7,616 nucleotides of DNA from JBAYNW01 sp041678605 (GTDB lineage: Bacteria; Cyanobacteriota; Vampirovibrionia; Gastranaerophilales; Gastranaerophilaceae): positions 1 to 7,616 of the forward strand of contig JBAYNW010000048.1 in NCBI GenBank assembly GCA_041678605.1, written 5' to 3'. Every line of letters starts with the position of its first letter. Position 1 is the stretch's first letter. This document shows positions 1 through 6,545 of this stretch, piece after piece. Both the position numbers and the translations under genes were made by a program. The notes below the pieces were generated by a model that was not told the origin of the DNA, did not search any database, and worked only from the letters and a program-made list of their open reading frames with translations.

Positions 1-3
1 GAA

Positions 4-39
4 GTGATTAAGTGACTGGGTGATTAAGTGATTAAGTGC
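4..39 (+). repeat. Octamer tandem repeat array, copy A
   Basis: Four and a half units of period 8 read GTGATTAA, GTGACTGG, GTGATTAA, GTGATTAA, then GTGC. Bases 1-33, which include this array and three bases before it, are identical to 7464-7496. A related array lies in the opposite orientation at 2795-2826. The array is downstream of the clpB stop codon and 24 bases from a heptamer array. It is non-coding by position. A short reading frame that begins inside it and runs on plus from 36 is antisense to clpB for most of its length and is not credible. Confidence 0.85.
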
Positions 40-63
40 AACAAAAAAAATTAAAACTTTCCT

Positions 64-154
64 TTTCCCGTTTCTCTTCTCACGTCTCACATCTCACGTC
101 TCACGTTTTCCCAATTACCAATTCCCAATTTCCTTTCCCTTTTCCCGTTCCCCT
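64..154. repeat. Degenerate heptamer tandem array (STRR-like), 13 units
   Basis: Thirteen consecutive heptamers keep one phase without an indel. The units are TTTCCCG, TTTCTCT, TCTCACG, TCTCACA, TCTCACG, TCTCACG, TTTTCCC, AATTACC, AATTCCC, AATTTCC, TTTCCCT, TTTCCCG and TTCCCCT. Three sub-families (TCTCACR, AATTNCC, TTTCCCN) form contiguous blocks, as expected if units were duplicated locally and then replaced in blocks. The array lies just after clpB; on the clpB strand it is purine-rich. It resembles the STRR heptamers known from intergenic DNA of filamentous cyanobacteria. That comparison is from memory, and function is unknown. Confidence 0.8.
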
Positions 155-163
155 CCTTGAAAT

Positions 164-182
164 TGACATGAACTGCATGTCA
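164..182 (-). other. Small hairpin spanning the clpB stop codon
   Basis: TGACATG (164-170) and CATGTCA (176-182) form a perfect 7-bp stem around the 5-base loop AACTG. The clpB stop codon (complement of 180-182) lies inside the stem. No clear T tract follows on the minus strand, so this is a weak terminator candidate at best. It could equally be a 3'-end stabilising structure or chance. Confidence 0.35.
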
Positions 183-2774
183 CTTTGCTTTGATGAACTT
201 TATTTCGTCGTTATCAACATCTACTATCAGATTGTCGCCGCGGGTAAATTTTTGCGACAAAATAAGCTTAGAAAGAGGATTTTCAACCATTTGTCTTATT
301 ACCCTTTTCAAAGGCCTTGCCCCGTAAATCGGGTTGAATCCACGGGTTGCAAGAAATTCCCTTGCTTCTTCGGTTATTTGAAGATCTATTTCGTGTTCCT
401 TGAGAAGGTTTTTCAAGTATTCCACTTGAATATCGACAATTGCAGATAATTGGCCCAAAGTCAATGCCTTGAAGAAAATTGTTTCATCGACTCTGTTTAA
501 AAATTCCGGTTTGAATCTCTCTCTAAGTGCCGCCATAACGTTTTCCTTTACAACCTCAAAGTTAGCATCAGGGTTGAGCGTGCTTTCAAGGATTAAGTCG
601 CTGGCAATGTTTGAAGTCATTATTATTACGGTATTTTTAAAGTCGACCGTGCGGCCTTTGGAATCAGTCAAACGCCCATCGTCAAAGATTTGCAGCATTA
701 TGTTAAACACATCAGGATGTGCCTTTTCAATTTCATCAAAAAGTATAACAGAATAAGGTTTTCTTCTAACCATTTCTGTCAGCTGCCCGCCTTCTTCATA
801 TCCTACGTACCCCGGAGGAGCCCCGACAAGTCTTGCGACATTGTGTTTTTCCATATATTCGGTCATATCAATTCTGACAAGTGCATCTTCGTCGTTAAAT
901 AAGAATTCGGCCAAAGCCTTTGCCAGCTCGGTTTTGCCGACACCTGTGGGTCCTAAGAAAATAAATGTTCCGATAGGGCGTTTCGGGTCCTTTAGACCTG
1001 AACGGGCCCGTCTGATTGCATCCGAAACCACTTCGACGGCTTCGTCCTGCCCGATTACTCTTTTGTGAAGGTTATCCTCCATGTGCAGAAGTTTTTGCAT
1101 TTCGCTTTCAATCAGCCGGTTTACTGGAATTCCCGTCCACTTGCTCACAACGTTTGCAATATCTTCTTCATCGACTTCTTCTTTCAAAAGTCGGGTGCCT
1201 TTGCGTTCTTTTTTTTGAATTTCATTCAATTTTTTTTCCAGTTCCAAAAGTTTACCGTATTTGAGTTCGGCGGCTGTTTGCAAATCCGTGTTTCTTTCGG
1301 CTTCTTCAATTTTTTGTTTAACCTGTTCAATTTCTTCTTTTATTGAAGCTTCTTCAGTAATAACACTTTTTTCTTTTGTCCACTGCTCTTTCAGTATATT
1401 AATTTTCTTTTCAAATTCGTCAATCTGTTTAGAAATATCCTTGATTTTTGCTTCAACTTCAGCACCGCTCTCTTTTTTGAGTGCTTCTCTCTCAATCTCA
1501 AGCTGAATTTTTTGACGCATCATTGTGTCGATTTCTTCCGGCATGCTGTCTATCTCAATTCTTAAAGAAGAGGCCGCTTCGTCAATCAAATCAATCGCTT
1601 TGTCGGGCAAAAATCTGTCAGTGATGTACCTGTCGGAAAGTTTTGCAGCCTGAATCAAAGCAGAATCCAAAATTCTGACACCGTGGTGAACTTCGTATTT
1701 TTCTTTCAAGCCCCTTAGTATGCTTATTGTGTCCTCAACGCTCGGCTCATCAATTAAAACCGGCTGAAAGCGTCTTTCGAGGGCGGCATCTTTTTCAATA
1801 TATTTTCTGTATTCATTGATTGTTGTTGCACCGATTGTTCTTAAAACCCCTCTCGCAAGCATTGGTTTTAAAAGGTTTCCGGCATCCATGGAACCTTCCG
1901 TCGCACCCGCTCCGACAACGGTGTGAAGTTCGTCGATAAACATTACGATTTGCCCGCTTGATTCTTCAACTTCTTTCAAAACGGCTTTCAGGCGTTCTTC
2001 AAATTCACCTCTGAATTTTGCACCTGCAATCAAAGCCCCCATGTCAAGCGAGATTAATTTAACCTCTTTTAGGCTTTCGGGAACATCGCCTCTGACAATT
2101 CTTTGTGCCAAACCTTCAATTATTGCGGTTTTACCGACCCCCGGTTCACCGATTAAGCAAGGGTTGTTTTTTGTGCGGCGGTTGAGTACCTGAATAATTC
2201 TTCGCACTTCTTCGTCACGGCCGATTACAGGATCCAATTTGCCCTTAGAAGCCAAATCCGTAAGGTCGGTCGAATATTTTTCAAGTGCCTTGTACATTTC
2301 TTCTGCGTCTTTGTTGTCCACTTTTTTACTACCTCTTATTTTTTTCATAGCTTTTAAAATTGAATTTGCATTGACGTTAAAATCGGCAAGCAATTTTTGC
2401 ACATTGTGTTCAAATTTTGTCATTGCAAGCAAAATATGTTCAATGCTGATAAAATCATCCTTCAATTCGACAGACTGTGCATCAGCCAAATCGAGAAGTT
2501 CGTTTGTTTTTTGGGAAAGATAAAGCTGCTGCGTAGTCATAGGGCCGGAAATTGTCGGATAATTTTTAATCGCACTTGCAATTTTGTTGATAAAATCCTG
2601 ATTTAATAAGTTTAATTCTTTTAAATAATCGCCCGCAACTCCGTCAACATCTTTAATCATGGCCATCATGATGTGTTCGGGCTGAAGCTCAAAGTTTTTA
2701 TGTGATGAGGAAATATTCTGGGCAGAAGCTAAGATTTCCTGCGAATAGTTGGTCATTCGATTAAAATTGTTCAT
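180..2774 (-). CDS. clpB: ClpB, ATP-dependent protein disaggregase (Hsp100)
   Basis: Cytosolic hexameric AAA+ chaperone that threads aggregated proteins through its pore, working with DnaK/DnaJ/GrpE. The 864-residue length is normal for ClpB. Domains run in order: Clp N-terminal double repeat (about 1-145), NBD1 with Walker A GEPGVGKT (209-216), pore loop KFRG (253-256), Walker B ending FIDE (279-282) and ERRF (333-336). A charged middle coiled coil follows (about 410-525), whose length separates ClpB from ClpA. NBD2 has Walker A GPTGVGKT (608-615), pore loop GYVG (655-658), Walker B ending LFDE (678-681), sensor 1 TSN (720-722) and sensor 2 GARPLKR (818-824). The C-terminal small domain is complete. 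No ClpP-docking IGF-type loop was noticed. The start is supported by GGAG six bases upstream; a Met at residue 7 is a weaker alternative. No CIRCE-like operator was seen upstream. Confidence 0.98.
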   Translation of the reverse strand: MNNFNRMTNYSQEILASAQNISSSHKNFELQPEHIMMAMIKDVDGVAGDYLKELNLLNQDFINKIASAIKNYPTISGPMTTQQLYLSQKTNELLDLADAQSVELKDDFISIEHILLAMTKFEHNVQKLLADFNVNANSILKAMKKIRGSKKVDNKDAEEMYKALEKYSTDLTDLASKGKLDPVIGRDEEVRRIIQVLNRRTKNNPCLIGEPGVGKTAIIEGLAQRIVRGDVPESLKEVKLISLDMGALIAGAKFRGEFEERLKAVLKEVEESSGQIVMFIDELHTVVGAGATEGSMDAGNLLKPMLARGVLRTIGATTINEYRKYIEKDAALERRFQPVLIDEPSVEDTISILRGLKEKYEVHHGVRILDSALIQAAKLSDRYITDRFLPDKAIDLIDEAASSLRIEIDSMPEEIDTMMRQKIQLEIEREALKKESGAEVEAKIKDISKQIDEFEKKINILKEQWTKEKSVITEEASIKEEIEQVKQKIEEAERNTDLQTAAELKYGKLLELEKKLNEIQKKERKGTRLLKEEVDEEDIANVVSKWTGIPVNRLIESEMQKLLHMEDNLHKRVIGQDEAVEVVSDAIRRARSGLKDPKRPIGTFIFLGPTGVGKTELAKALAEFLFNDEDALVRIDMTEYMEKHNVARLVGAPPGYVGYEEGGQLTEMVRRKPYSVILFDEIEKAHPDVFNIMLQIFDDGRLTDSKGRTVDFKNTVIIMTSNIASDLILESTLNPDANFEVVKENVMAALRERFKPEFLNRVDETIFFKALTLGQLSAIVDIQVEYLKNLLKEHEIDLQITEEAREFLATRGFNPIYGARPLKRVIRQMVENPLSKLILSQKFTRGDNLIVDVDNDEIKFIKAK

Positions 2775-2780
2775 TTTTCA

Positions 2781-2784
2781 CTCC
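2781..2784 (-). promoter_or_regulatory. Shine-Dalgarno of clpB
   Basis: On the minus strand GGAG is followed by TGAAAA and then ATG, a 6-base spacing. This fixes the start at 2774 rather than the Met six codons later. The octamer array begins only ten bases upstream of it. Confidence 0.7.
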
Positions 2785-2794
2785 ATTAGTGTAC

Positions 2795-2826
2795 TCAATC
2801 ACTTAATCACCCGGTCACTCAGTCAC
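2795..2826 (-). repeat. Octamer tandem repeat array, copy B, in the clpB leader
   Basis: Read on the minus strand, four units of period 8 are GTGACTGA, GTGACCGG, GTGATTAA and GTGATTGA. They belong to the same family as 4-39 and 7467-7498 but in the opposite orientation. A heptamer-like TGTGAGT (complement of 2834-2840) precedes them, echoing the TGTGAGA that precedes the octamers near 7424. The array lies immediately upstream of the clpB Shine-Dalgarno and would be part of the 5' untranslated RNA if transcription starts upstream. Confidence 0.8.
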
Positions 2827-2871
2827 TTTTTATACTCACATTTTTATTTTAAGGTTATTTCCCAAAAAGTC

Positions 2872-2877
2872 ATTATA
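2872..2877 (-). promoter_or_regulatory. Possible -10 box for clpB
   Basis: A perfect TATAAT lies on the minus strand about 95 bases before the clpB ATG. No convincing -35 hexamer is found at 16-18 bases upstream. The region is very AT-rich, so chance is a real possibility. If used, the octamer array would be transcribed in the leader. Confidence 0.3.
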
Positions 2878-2911
2878 AATTTATTTTTTATTAATAATTT
2901 TACTCAAAAAA

Positions 2912-4051
2912 TTATTTTTTTATAGCCCTAGCTGTATTTTTTAATATTTTAACAGCCTTAGCGGAAGCCGCTTTCTTCACCTTTTTTAAAGAAGTCGGAT
3001 TAAGCCACTGGCCGACAGGATTAACTCCAACGCCGTTGATATAAAGCCCAAAATGCAGGTGAGGTCCGGTTGAATGACCGGTCGAACCGACTTCGCCGAT
3101 GATATCTTTTAATCCGACTTTCTGACCCTCTTTCACATTGATTTTAGACATGTGAAGGTAAGCCGAGGTCATCCCGAACCCGTGATCAATAATTACGGTG
3201 CCGCCGTTTAAATTAAACTGCTGTGCAACAAGAACCTTACCGGACTGAACCGGAAGAATTTTTGTTCCCTCAGGGGCTGATATATCAATTCCTTTATGAA
3301 AATAATTTTCGTTGCAGAATCCGTTTTCTATACGTTTTTTCCCGTAGGCTGTTTTATAACGGCCGTCTACAGGAATTTGAAAGGGAGGAGTTCCAAAATA
3401 TGCCGTGTCGGATTCAGTTTTTAATGCCATTCCTATTATATGATTTTCGTCCGCAGAAGCAGTCAGATTGCTTACAGAAGTGGTGGTGGAAATATGGTCA
3501 TAACCGAAGACTGCCTTCTTGACCCACAATTTGACAGCACCGGAAAGTTTTTTCTCCTCATCGCCCAGAATTATCATCTTTTCTCCGGCTGCGGTATTTG
3601 GCGTTGTCGCAATCAAGCCGGTATAAATACTGTCATTTGTTTTAAAAATAGGGAATTTTTTTGACCCGCTGCCGTAATCATAAACGAAATAGGGTTTATT
3701 CAAAGGCTGTTTGGATTTAATTTTAATAAAGGCGGTATTCCCCTGAGCAATTGTGTCGGGATATATTTTCGCAACCGGTTTTCCGGATGCCGCAATGGTA
3801 TCAACGCAGGAATACACAGATTTGTAGGCTTCCGATATTTTTGCAGAATCCCGTTGCTCTTTCGTGAGAGTGTCGGGGTAAATTTTGTAGAGGGGCATTT
3901 TAAAAACTTTTTTATGATTTATTTGGGAAGGCAAGCCCGCTTCTTTAAAAATTTGCGGTTTAGCTTCCTCTTTTTTCCCATCCGCACAGTCATAAAAAAG
4001 TGGTAATGCAAGAGATAGTATATATAATTTTGTGATTCCAAGTATTTTCAT
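2912..4051 (-). CDS. Secreted M23 (LytM-type) peptidoglycan endopeptidase
   Basis: Zinc metallopeptidase predicted to cut peptide cross-links in peptidoglycan outside the cytoplasmic membrane. From the start chosen here the protein has 379 residues. A basic N-terminus and hydrophobic stretch (about 1-20) look like a signal peptide or anchor, followed by Cys21, but FYDC is not a canonical lipobox. Residues about 85-190 look beta-rich, as in Ig-like N-terminal modules of M23 proteins. The peptidase domain (about 228-355) has the full ligand set: HKGID (H252, D256), YLH (H300) and HLHF (H331, H333), so it should be active. KIYPDT occurs twice, at 56-61 and 95-100. The last 24 residues are rich in Lys and Ala. 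The start at 4051 follows AGAAGG nine bases upstream; an in-frame Met 13 codons earlier would put charged residues ahead of the signal and lacks comparable support. Neighbours do not define the role further. Confidence 0.92.
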   Translation of the reverse strand: MKILGITKLYILSLALPLFYDCADGKKEEAKPQIFKEAGLPSQINHKKVFKMPLYKIYPDTLTKEQRDSAKISEAYKSVYSCVDTIAASGKPVAKIYPDTIAQGNTAFIKIKSKQPLNKPYFVYDYGSGSKKFPIFKTNDSIYTGLIATTPNTAAGEKMIILGDEEKKLSGAVKLWVKKAVFGYDHISTTTSVSNLTASADENHIIGMALKTESDTAYFGTPPFQIPVDGRYKTAYGKKRIENGFCNENYFHKGIDISAPEGTKILPVQSGKVLVAQQFNLNGGTVIIDHGFGMTSAYLHMSKINVKEGQKVGLKDIIGEVGSTGHSTGPHLHFGLYINGVGVNPVGQWLNPTSLKKVKKAASAKAVKILKNTARAIKK

Positions 4052-4060
4052 TTTTATCTG

Positions 4061-4066
4061 CCTTCT
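4061..4066 (-). promoter_or_regulatory. Shine-Dalgarno of the M23 peptidase gene
   Basis: AGAAGG on the minus strand lies nine bases before the ATG at 4051. Together with the signal-like sequence that begins MKILG, it decides against the in-frame ATG at 4090. Confidence 0.55.
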
Positions 4067-4111
4067 ATAATAAGAATAAAACCCGCACAAAATTTTTTTT
4101 GCTATTGAAGA

Positions 4112-4233
4112 TGCGGAATTATTCCAAAAAACGACTCATGTCATGCTGAACTTGTTTCAGCATCGCATCAGCGAGCGACTTTGCGACCCTGCGGAAATAA
4201 ATTCAGGGTGACGTAAACAGGAATAATTCCGCA
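4112..4233. repeat. Nested palindromic intergenic element (122 bases)
   Basis: Outer arms TGCGGAATTATTCC (4112-4125) and GGAATAATTCCGCA (4220-4233) are perfect 14-base inverted repeats. Inside are two smaller hairpins: ATGCTGAA/TTCAGCAT (4143-4150 and 4156-4163, loop CTTGT) and ACCCTG/CAGGGT (4186-4191 and 4204-4209). The GTCATGCTGAAC...TTTCAGCATC core resembles palindromic repeats I recall from many unrelated bacterial genomes, dispersed between genes. There is no coding capacity. It fills most of the 189-base gap between the DUF721 gene and the M23 gene. It may be a REP/MITE-like non-autonomous element; transcribed, it could fold into a branched structure affecting read-through or mRNA stability. 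Confidence 0.75.
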
Positions 4234-4240
4234 AGCTCAT

Positions 4241-4570
4241 TTAACACTCCCATTTTTTCTGGTCAAATTTTATATCGGTTACTTTCAGGTGGAGTGATTT
4301 TAGGTACGGTTGAAATTTTTCCAAAAGCTGGGGCTTTTGCAGCATTAGTTCCTGAGCGATAGAAGAATTTGCACAGGCGATAACAAGGGTTCCGCCGCCA
4401 ATCATTCCGTAAGGTTTGGATTTGTCGGAAAGTTTTTTTCCGGCAATTTTTCCCCAAAATTTGTATAAATTACTTCTTGTGACGGCTCTTTTCAAGTCTT
4501 TTGAGGACATCATTTTTTCAATTATGCTTCCGACATCTTCGAAGTCGGTGTACAAGACCTTTTTTTTCAT
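4241..4570 (-). CDS. DUF721 family protein, DciA-like (possible DnaB helicase loader)
   Basis: A small basic protein of 109 residues. The central and C-terminal part, with GGTLVIACANSSIAQEL (about 59-75) and KPQLLEKFQPYL (79-90), matches the DUF721 pattern of a GGTLVV strand followed by a WAQEL-like helix and LLxxLN. FWGKIAGKKLSDKSKP (38-53) fits the preceding conserved segment of the family. DUF721 is the core of DciA, the ancestral loader of the replicative helicase DnaB in bacteria without DnaC/DnaI. Family membership is by pattern and the helicase-loader role is inferred, because some short DUF721 proteins are uncharacterised. The ribosome-binding site is weak: GGGA six bases before the ATG, in a purine-rich leader that is itself repeat-like. 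The gene is divergent from the nrnA-like gene, with 78 bases between the start codons. Confidence 0.8.
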   Translation of the reverse strand: MKKKVLYTDFEDVGSIIEKMMSSKDLKRAVTRSNLYKFWGKIAGKKLSDKSKPYGMIGGGTLVIACANSSIAQELMLQKPQLLEKFQPYLKSLHLKVTDIKFDQKKWEC

Positions 4571-4573
4571 TTG

Positions 4574-4594
4574 ATTTCCCGGTTTCCTCTTTCC
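4574..4594. repeat. Three-unit heptamer remnant in the divergent leader
   Basis: ATTTCCC, GGTTTCC and TCTTTCC follow one another at period 7. They resemble the TTTCCCN/AATTTCC units of the large array at 64-154. On the minus strand they give the purine-rich leader before the DUF721 gene, including its only Shine-Dalgarno-like bases. Three degenerate units in low-complexity DNA could be coincidence. Confidence 0.35.
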
Positions 4595-4603
4595 TTTTTT
4601 GTG

Positions 4604-4632
4604 TTAAACTTAAGTTTGTTGACAATTATAAC
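4604..4632. promoter_or_regulatory. Candidate bidirectional promoter with 12-base palindrome
   Basis: Between the two divergent genes, plus-strand TATAAC (4627-4632) lies 17 bases after TTAAAC (4604-4609). The minus strand carries a perfect TATAAT at 4630-4625, so the two -10 boxes overlap. The palindrome AAACTTAAGTTT (4606-4617) sits on the plus-strand -35 and could be an operator. The plus-strand leader would be very short, about ten bases, and the minus-strand -35 is poor, so the assignment is tentative. TTGACA at 4619-4624 has no -10 box at the right distance. Confidence 0.35.
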
Positions 4633-4648
4633 ATTAAAGTTGGGGAAA

Positions 4649-5641
4649 ATGGAAGAATACGAAAACAAATATCAAGAATTCGACAAAATTGTAAAAAAGT
4701 CTAAAAACATCTTAATTATTTCTCACGTAAATCCTGATGGAGATACTTTGGGTACTATGTGTGCCATCCAATCTGCCATACTTAAAAATTATAAAAAAAG
4801 GGCAGAGATGCTGGTTTTATCAAAAATACCTAAAGTTTACGACTTTTTGCCCAATATTAATGAAGCCAAAGCCATTGATAAGTTCAACAAATCAAGAGAG
4901 TATGACCTTGTAATTGCCGTAGATGTTGCATCTTTAGACAGACTTATTGATGCACAAATTCTCTTTGATAAAGCAAAATTTAGCGTAAACATTGACCATC
5001 ACAGAACAAATAATAATTACGGGACTCTGGCTCTGGTTGAGCCTGACGCAAGCTCAAGCGGCGAAGTTTTTTATAAGATGTTAAAAAAACTTGGCTGGGA
5101 AATTACTTTGGATACCGCAACAAGCATTTATGCTGCAATTCTGACCGACACAGGCGGTTTCAGGTTCGAAAACACAAGTGCGGAAGTCTTTAGAATAGCT
5201 GCCGAGTTGACAGAGATGGGGATTAATCCGAAATGTCTTTATAAAAAATGCTATGAGTCAAAATCAAAAGCCATGGTGCTTTTTCAAGGATATTGCGTTA
5301 GCAAGGCTGTTTTTTCGGGTAATGACAAAATCGTTTACACGATTGTCTATAAAAGAGATATGGAAAAATTTGCGGTTGGAGACGACGCAACAGACGGAAT
5401 TGCGGAAATGCTCAGAGCCATAAAAACAACGGATGTTTCTTTTGTTGTAAAAGAGGTTGATTCTAAGGTTTGTAAAATTTCTATGAGAAGTAAAAATGTT
5501 GACATTGCGAAAGTTTGTTCAAAATTCGGCGGCGGCGGACATAAATTTGCCGCAGGATGTACCGTTAAAGCATCTTGTGAGGAGTCGGTTAAAAAACTTC
5601 TGGCAGAGATTGACAAGGAAGGTAAATGCGTAAATTCTTAA
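4649..5641 (+). CDS. nrnA: NrnA-type DHH/DHHA1 phosphoesterase (nanoRNase / pAp phosphatase)
   Basis: Cytosolic Mn-dependent phosphoesterase. NrnA family members degrade 2-5 nt RNAs and dephosphorylate 3'-phosphoadenosine 5'-phosphate; some homologues hydrolyse pGpG or c-di-AMP. The protein has 330 residues, normal for the family. DHH motifs are complete: HVNPDGD (26-32), VDVA with D92, DHH (116-118) and LTDTGG with D167. The C-terminal DHHA1 domain ends with GGGGHKFAAG (294-303), the substrate-binding glycine motif. The start is the ATG after TTGGGGAA; an in-frame ATG 26 codons upstream would add a hydrophobic stretch encoded across the divergent promoter and is unlikely. The gene overlaps the next by 16 bases, so the two are probably co-expressed. 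A GGDEF gene downstream makes pGpG turnover a conceivable link, but that is speculation. Confidence 0.93.
   Translation: MEEYENKYQEFDKIVKKSKNILIISHVNPDGDTLGTMCAIQSAILKNYKKRAEMLVLSKIPKVYDFLPNINEAKAIDKFNKSREYDLVIAVDVASLDRLIDAQILFDKAKFSVNIDHHRTNNNYGTLALVEPDASSSGEVFYKMLKKLGWEITLDTATSIYAAILTDTGGFRFENTSAEVFRIAAELTEMGINPKCLYKKCYESKSKAMVLFQGYCVSKAVFSGNDKIVYTIVYKRDMEKFAVGDDATDGIAEMLRAIKTTDVSFVVKEVDSKVCKISMRSKNVDIAKVCSKFGGGGHKFAAGCTVKASCEESVKKLLAEIDKEGKCVNS
5615..5622 (+). promoter_or_regulatory. Shine-Dalgarno of the YihY gene, inside nrnA
   Basis: AAGGAAGG ends three bases before the ATG at 5626, and the AAGGA part has the usual spacing of about six. It lies within the last codons of the upstream gene, as expected for translational coupling. 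Confidence 0.6.
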
Positions 5642-6474
5642 GATATCCGAAACACATAGCTAAAGCGGTTATTGACAATGATTTTTCGGGCATGGCTGCA
5701 GAAATGGGATTTATGCTTATGTTGGGAATTTTTCCTTCAATGCTTTTTTTAATGGCAATTTTTGGATGGATGGGCAACAAATCTTTTATGAATCCCGTTT
5801 TGCTCTTTCTTTCGAACGTAATGCCTGCTGATTCCATGAATTTAATCCGCACAGTTTTAAAAGAGGTCATGATTTTTTCAAAAGGCGGACTGATAGCAAT
5901 TATAGCAATTATTGTTACTCTGTTTTTAACCTCCAACGCCGTCGCCGTTATCTTGAAAGGACTAAACAGAGCCTACAAAGTTGAAGAGACCCGCTCTTTT
6001 CTTTACACGAGAATTTTGTCAATTATAATGGTGTTTGTAAATACTTTCATGCTGTTTTTGAGCATAAACCTGATTATTTTCGGCAAATTTATCATTAATT
6101 TTTTGATAAATTATATAGGAATTTCACATGCCTTTGCCATAACCATTTTAACCTTAAGATGGCCTGTTGCATTTTTCGCACTTTATTTTATGGCGTTTAT
6201 AAATTACTATATCTTACCGGATCTGCATGGTGATGAAAAATTAAAAAGAAAAAGTGCATTGCCGGGAACGCTGTTTTTTTGCTTATTCTGGCTGGCCGGT
6301 TCTTGGGGCTTTTCGATTTATGTCAACAATTTGCATACTTATAACAGAGTTTACGGGACAATCGGAGCGTTTGCAATGTTGATGATGTGGCTTTACTATA
6401 CCTCAATTTTGCTTTTAATCGGCGGTGAAATAAATTCTCAAGTCTATAATAAACTTGAAATGACAGAAGAATAA
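5626..6474 (+). CDS. YihY/BrkB family integral membrane protein
   Basis: A 282-residue polytopic inner-membrane protein of the UPF0761/YihY family, once misnamed ribonuclease BN; its biochemical role is not established. Hydrophobic segments at about 25-47, 86-112, 128-160, 166-198, 208-233 and 243-268 give six probable helices. The family signature is clear near the C-terminus: YNRVYGTIGAF (239-249), then MMWLYYTSILLLIGGEIN (253-270). The N-terminal DFSGMAAEMGFMLMLGIFPSML segment (19-40) fits the conserved 'A...Ls..lfPll' region of the family. The start overlaps the end of nrnA by 16 bases, so transcription and probably translation are coupled. No terminator-like hairpin follows the stop, and a separate promoter seems to drive the next gene. 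Confidence 0.92.
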   Translation: MRKFLRYPKHIAKAVIDNDFSGMAAEMGFMLMLGIFPSMLFLMAIFGWMGNKSFMNPVLLFLSNVMPADSMNLIRTVLKEVMIFSKGGLIAIIAIIVTLFLTSNAVAVILKGLNRAYKVEETRSFLYTRILSIIMVFVNTFMLFLSINLIIFGKFIINFLINYIGISHAFAITILTLRWPVAFFALYFMAFINYYILPDLHGDEKLKRKSALPGTLFFCLFWLAGSWGFSIYVNNLHTYNRVYGTIGAFAMLMMWLYYTSILLLIGGEINSQVYNKLEMTEE

Positions 6475-6488
6475 TTTTCGTAACATTG

Positions 6489-6516
6489 TTGTATTTTAAT
6501 TTAATTCTGGTAGAAT
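6489..6516 (+). promoter_or_regulatory. Extended -10 promoter for the GGDEF gene
   Basis: TGGTAGAAT (6508-6516) is a TGn-extended -10 with a 5/6 hexamer. TTGTAT (6489-6494) lies 16 bases before the -10 hexamer as a partial -35. The predicted start near 6523 leaves a leader of about 22 bases that contains the Shine-Dalgarno. This suggests the GGDEF gene can be expressed apart from the nrnA-yihY pair. Confidence 0.45.
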
Positions 6517-6533
6517 AATAATTAATAATGAAT

Positions 6534-6541
6534 AAGGAGAG
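6534..6541 (+). promoter_or_regulatory. Shine-Dalgarno of the GGDEF gene
   Basis: AAGGAGAG lies four bases before ATG 6546, the strongest ribosome-binding site in the window. It sits between the in-frame ATG at 6528 and the one at 6546, so it selects the latter. Confidence 0.8.
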
Positions 6542-6545
6542 ATAT

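Noticed and set aside
64..154. Possible CRISPR array
   Set aside because: Units are only 7 bases and adjoin without spacers. There are no 23-40 base repeats with unique spacers and no cas gene in the window.
36..449. A plus-strand reading frame of 137 codons at the left end
   Set aside because: It begins in the octamer array, runs through the heptamer array and then lies antisense to the clpB 3' end. It has no ribosome-binding site and no recognisable protein pattern.
798..2159. Whether the clpB gene is really clpA or clpC
   Set aside because: The middle coiled coil is long and the ClpP-docking loop typical of ClpA/ClpC was not seen, so it reads as ClpB. The KFRG pore loop (Tyr to Phe) keeps the aromatic residue and is not remarkable.
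2903..2921. AT palindrome at the M23 stop codon as a terminator
   Set aside because: It is only a run of A against a run of T with no G or C in the stem, which is expected by chance in this AT-rich gap.
4619..4624. Perfect TTGACA as the -35 of nrnA
   Set aside because: At 16-18 bases downstream lies GGGG-rich sequence rather than a -10 box, and a start there would fall inside the coding region.
5347..5936. Minus-strand reading frames of 89 and 115 codons across nrnA and the YihY gene
   Set aside because: They are antisense to two well-supported family proteins, have no protein motifs and show no independent start signals.
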